A DNA stretch of 7,796 nt from Candidatus Jidaibacter sp. (GTDB lineage Bacteria; Pseudomonadota; Alphaproteobacteria; Rickettsiales; Midichloriaceae). The stretch covers positions 1-7,796 of the forward strand of contig JAJTHY010000038.1 of the NCBI GenBank assembly GCA_021298045.1. Reading direction: 5' to 3'. Of this stretch, positions 5,793-7,796 are shown one piece after another. The notes under the pieces are model-generated. The model made no database searches. It saw only the letters and a list, made by a program, of their open reading frames with translations, and was not told the DNA's origin. Each line of letters opens with the position of its first letter. Position 1 is the stretch's first letter. Position numbers and translations under genes: made by a program.

Positions 5793-7796
5793 ATGAACAA
5801 ATGCAAACACTGCGAACAAATCTTAGGAAAGAAAACCGATTTCTGCTGCACTGGTTGCCAAATTGCCTATAATTTAATCGATTCGCTAAACCTATCAAAA
5901 TATTACGAGTACTGTAAAAACATCTCTGGGAGCAAACCTATGAAGATAAATGCCGTGGAAAATCAACTCAATTACTCTGATTACATTCAAATTTTGGATA
6001 ACAATAATTTATTTCGAATCAACCTTTTGGTAGAAGGCATTCACTGCAGCTCATGTGTATGGCTTATTGAAAACACGCTTCGCAAAGATGCAAAGGTTAA
6101 GCAGGCTCATATTAATATGTCTACCCGCAGATTAATTATTGAGTGGAAAGGCAGTGAGTCCGACTTAACACATCTAGTTGAACAAATTTTTGCACTAGGG
6201 TATAAATTAATCCCTTTCACCCCCCAAGCAGCAGAGAGTGAAGCTAAAGAAAAAGAGAGAGATCTCCTAATTCGTATAGGGGTTTCTGGGGCAGTTAACA
6301 TAGCAATGATGATGATAGTTTATGGGGTGTGGGCTGGGAATTTTGACAATAGCATGGGGCATTACACAAGGCTTATCACTCATATACTAGCCTCTTTAAT
6401 CGCTGTTCCAGCCATCATTTACAGTGGGGCTCCATTTTTTTATTCCGCATTTAAAGCTTTGAAAGCGAAGCGCACTAATATGGATATCCCCATTGCAATT
6501 GGAATTTTAGGCGCAACATTTATTAGCATACAAGAAACCATATTAGGTAATTCGTACACCTATTACGATGCCGCAATTGGCTTGATTTTCTTTTTACTTA
6601 TAGGAAGATTTTTAGATTTAAAATCTCGCAATCGCGCTAGAGAATTCGCCCACAACTTACTACTTAATCAACCTAAAACAATTACCTTAGATATAGATGG
6701 AAAACTTAAATTGCTACCACTTAGCAAAGCAAACATTGGTGATATAGCTTTTGTAAGCGTTGGTGAGCGCGTTCCAGCCGATGGCATAATTATAGAAGGC
6801 GATACCGAAGTGGATAACAGTTTAATAACTGGAGAATCTATGCCGGTTGCGCTTAAAGTTGGAGGTAGCGTTTCATGCGGAACATTGAACTTAGGATCTC
6901 CAATAAAACTACGAATTAAGGCGCTCGCAGATGATACTCTTTTAGGGGAGATTATAAAATTGATAGAAGCTGCAGAGCAAGGTAGGTCTCGCTATGTAAG
7001 GGTGGCAGATCAAGTATCCAGGTATTTCACCCCTGTTGTATTATTTCTTTCCATTACAACTTTCACACTGTGGTATTTTATTTGGCACGCGAGCTTCAAT
7101 ACTTCATTACTGAATTCCATTGCTCTACTTATCATCACCTGCCCATGCGCACTTGGTCTCGCAGTACCTGTAGTACAAGTTCTCGCCTCCTCTAGGCTTA
7201 TGGCAGGAGGTATAATTGTAAAATCACCTGATGCTTTGGAAAAGCTCTCTCAAATAAACCACATAGTTTTTGATAAAACCGGCACGCTAACCGAAGGTAG
7301 ACCACAAATAAATAATAAAGAGCTCATAGATGATAAAGAATTTGAGGTAATATCAAGTCTAGCTTCTTTCAGCAAACATCCATTATGCAAGCAAATCGCC
7401 TCAAATAATTTAAGTTTTGATAATGTTGAGGAAATAAAGGGGCAAGGCCTAACCGCTAAATTCAAAGGTGAAGTAGTAAAACTAGGCAGCAGAAGTCTGT
7501 GCAACGTGACCGGCACCTCTAATGACTTTTACTTAGAGATGTGGTATAAGCGCGGAGAGAAAACCCCTACCAGACTAACCTTTTTGGATAAATTACGCCC
7601 AGACGTTAAAGAGACACTGCAAGCTTTTAAAGAACTTGGCATACAAATAGATATTTTATCTGGAGACAGGCGGGAGGCGGTTGCTGAAGTTGCAAAAGAG
7701 CTTGGCATTAATAATCATCAATCTGGAGTTTCGCCTAAGCAAAAATACGAATATTTAAAATCACTTGCAGATTCAGGGAAAAAAGTTCTAATGGTA
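5793..7796 (+). CDS. ccoI: CcoI/FixI-type copper-transporting P1B ATPase (3' end outside window)
   Basis: This is a heavy-metal P-type ATPase, known in this subfamily to export Cu(I) across the inner membrane for cbb3 cytochrome oxidase assembly. The 668 visible codons stay in one open frame to the window edge. In order they show an N-terminal metal-binding cluster (C4, C7, C18, C19, C22), an HMA domain with GIHCSSC (82-88), and membrane segments near 159-180, 193-213, 231-247 and 259-275. The actuator TGES is at 346-349. A further membrane pair near 411-430 and 436-460 carries the metal-site CPC (450-452). The phosphorylation motif DKTGTLT is at 494-500, with SKHPL at 527-531 and the hinge-region SGDRR at 623-627. 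The cluster plus the run KAKRTNMDIP (224-233) favour FixI/CcoI over CopA. The frame ends just before the expected GDGxNDxP and last two helices. The start at 5793 sits next to the Cys cluster with a weak GAAG site; an upstream in-frame ATG at 5754 lacks one. It is divergent from tig, and no other cco gene is visible. Confidence 0.93.
   Translation, partial: MNKCKHCEQILGKKTDFCCTGCQIAYNLIDSLNLSKYYEYCKNISGSKPMKINAVENQLNYSDYIQILDNNNLFRINLLVEGIHCSSCVWLIENTLRKDAKVKQAHINMSTRRLIIEWKGSESDLTHLVEQIFALGYKLIPFTPQAAESEAKEKERDLLIRIGVSGAVNIAMMMIVYGVWAGNFDNSMGHYTRLITHILASLIAVPAIIYSGAPFFYSAFKALKAKRTNMDIPIAIGILGATFISIQETILGNSYTYYDAAIGLIFFLLIGRFLDLKSRNRAREFAHNLLLNQPKTITLDIDGKLKLLPLSKANIGDIAFVSVGERVPADGIIIEGDTEVDNSLITGESMPVALKVGGSVSCGTLNLGSPIKLRIKALADDTLLGEIIKLIEAAEQGRSRYVRVADQVSRYFTPVVLFLSITTFTLWYFIWHASFNTSLLNSIALLIITCPCALGLAVPVVQVLASSRLMAGGIIVKSPDALEKLSQINHIVFDKTGTLTEGRPQINNKELIDDKEFEVISSLASFSKHPLCKQIASNNLSFDNVEEIKGQGLTAKFKGEVVKLGSRSLCNVTGTSNDFYLEMWYKRGEKTPTRLTFLDKLRPDVKETLQAFKELGIQIDILSGDRREAVAEVAKELGINNHQSGVSPKQKYEYLKSLADSGKKVLMV

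Noticed and set aside
6107..7516. Short minus-strand frames within the ATPase gene
   Set aside because: They lie opposite a continuous 668-codon CcoI reading frame with all expected motifs.

Overview
The window is AT-rich DNA from what looks like an alphaproteobacterium, most probably a host-associated one of the Rickettsiales type (inference, not a database result). Three things point there. The ClpX Walker A motif is the GPTGCGKT form I associate with alphaproteobacteria. The base composition is AT-rich with fairly loose spacing. A eukaryote-like leucine-rich-repeat (LRR) protein sits beside housekeeping genes. A CcoI/FixI copper ATPase suggests a cbb3-type oxidase, which is known in some Rickettsiales such as Midichloriaceae.

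Layout, left to right. Positions 1-119 hold the last 38 codons of an unidentified plus-strand gene. After a short spacer with a good sigma70-like promoter comes a 553-residue LRR protein (241-1902, plus). Its N-terminus reads like a mitochondrial targeting presequence, which makes it the best candidate for a host-directed protein here. The next 354 bases (1903-2256) have no long gene. They do contain a 32-codon minus-strand ORF with a Shine-Dalgarno site and a lipobox-like LTGC, and an inverted repeat that could hide its start codon. Positions 5640 down to 2257 carry the classic protein-quality-control cluster in its standard order, tig-clpP-clpX, all on the minus strand with spacers of 44 and 22 bases. 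A 152-base divergent intergenic region follows, with an AT-rich dyad. The plus-strand P1B-type ATPase gene ccoI/fixI (from 5793) then runs off the window end just before its GDG motif.

How the genes work together: trigger factor folds nascent chains at the ribosome exit, and ClpX unfolds substrates and feeds them to the ClpP peptidase, so the three genes form one proteostasis operon. CcoI is a separate, divergently transcribed unit that handles copper for respiratory oxidase assembly. The LRR gene is a monocistronic accessory gene convergent with the clp operon.

No RNA gene, CRISPR array, insertion sequence or strong intrinsic terminator was recognised.
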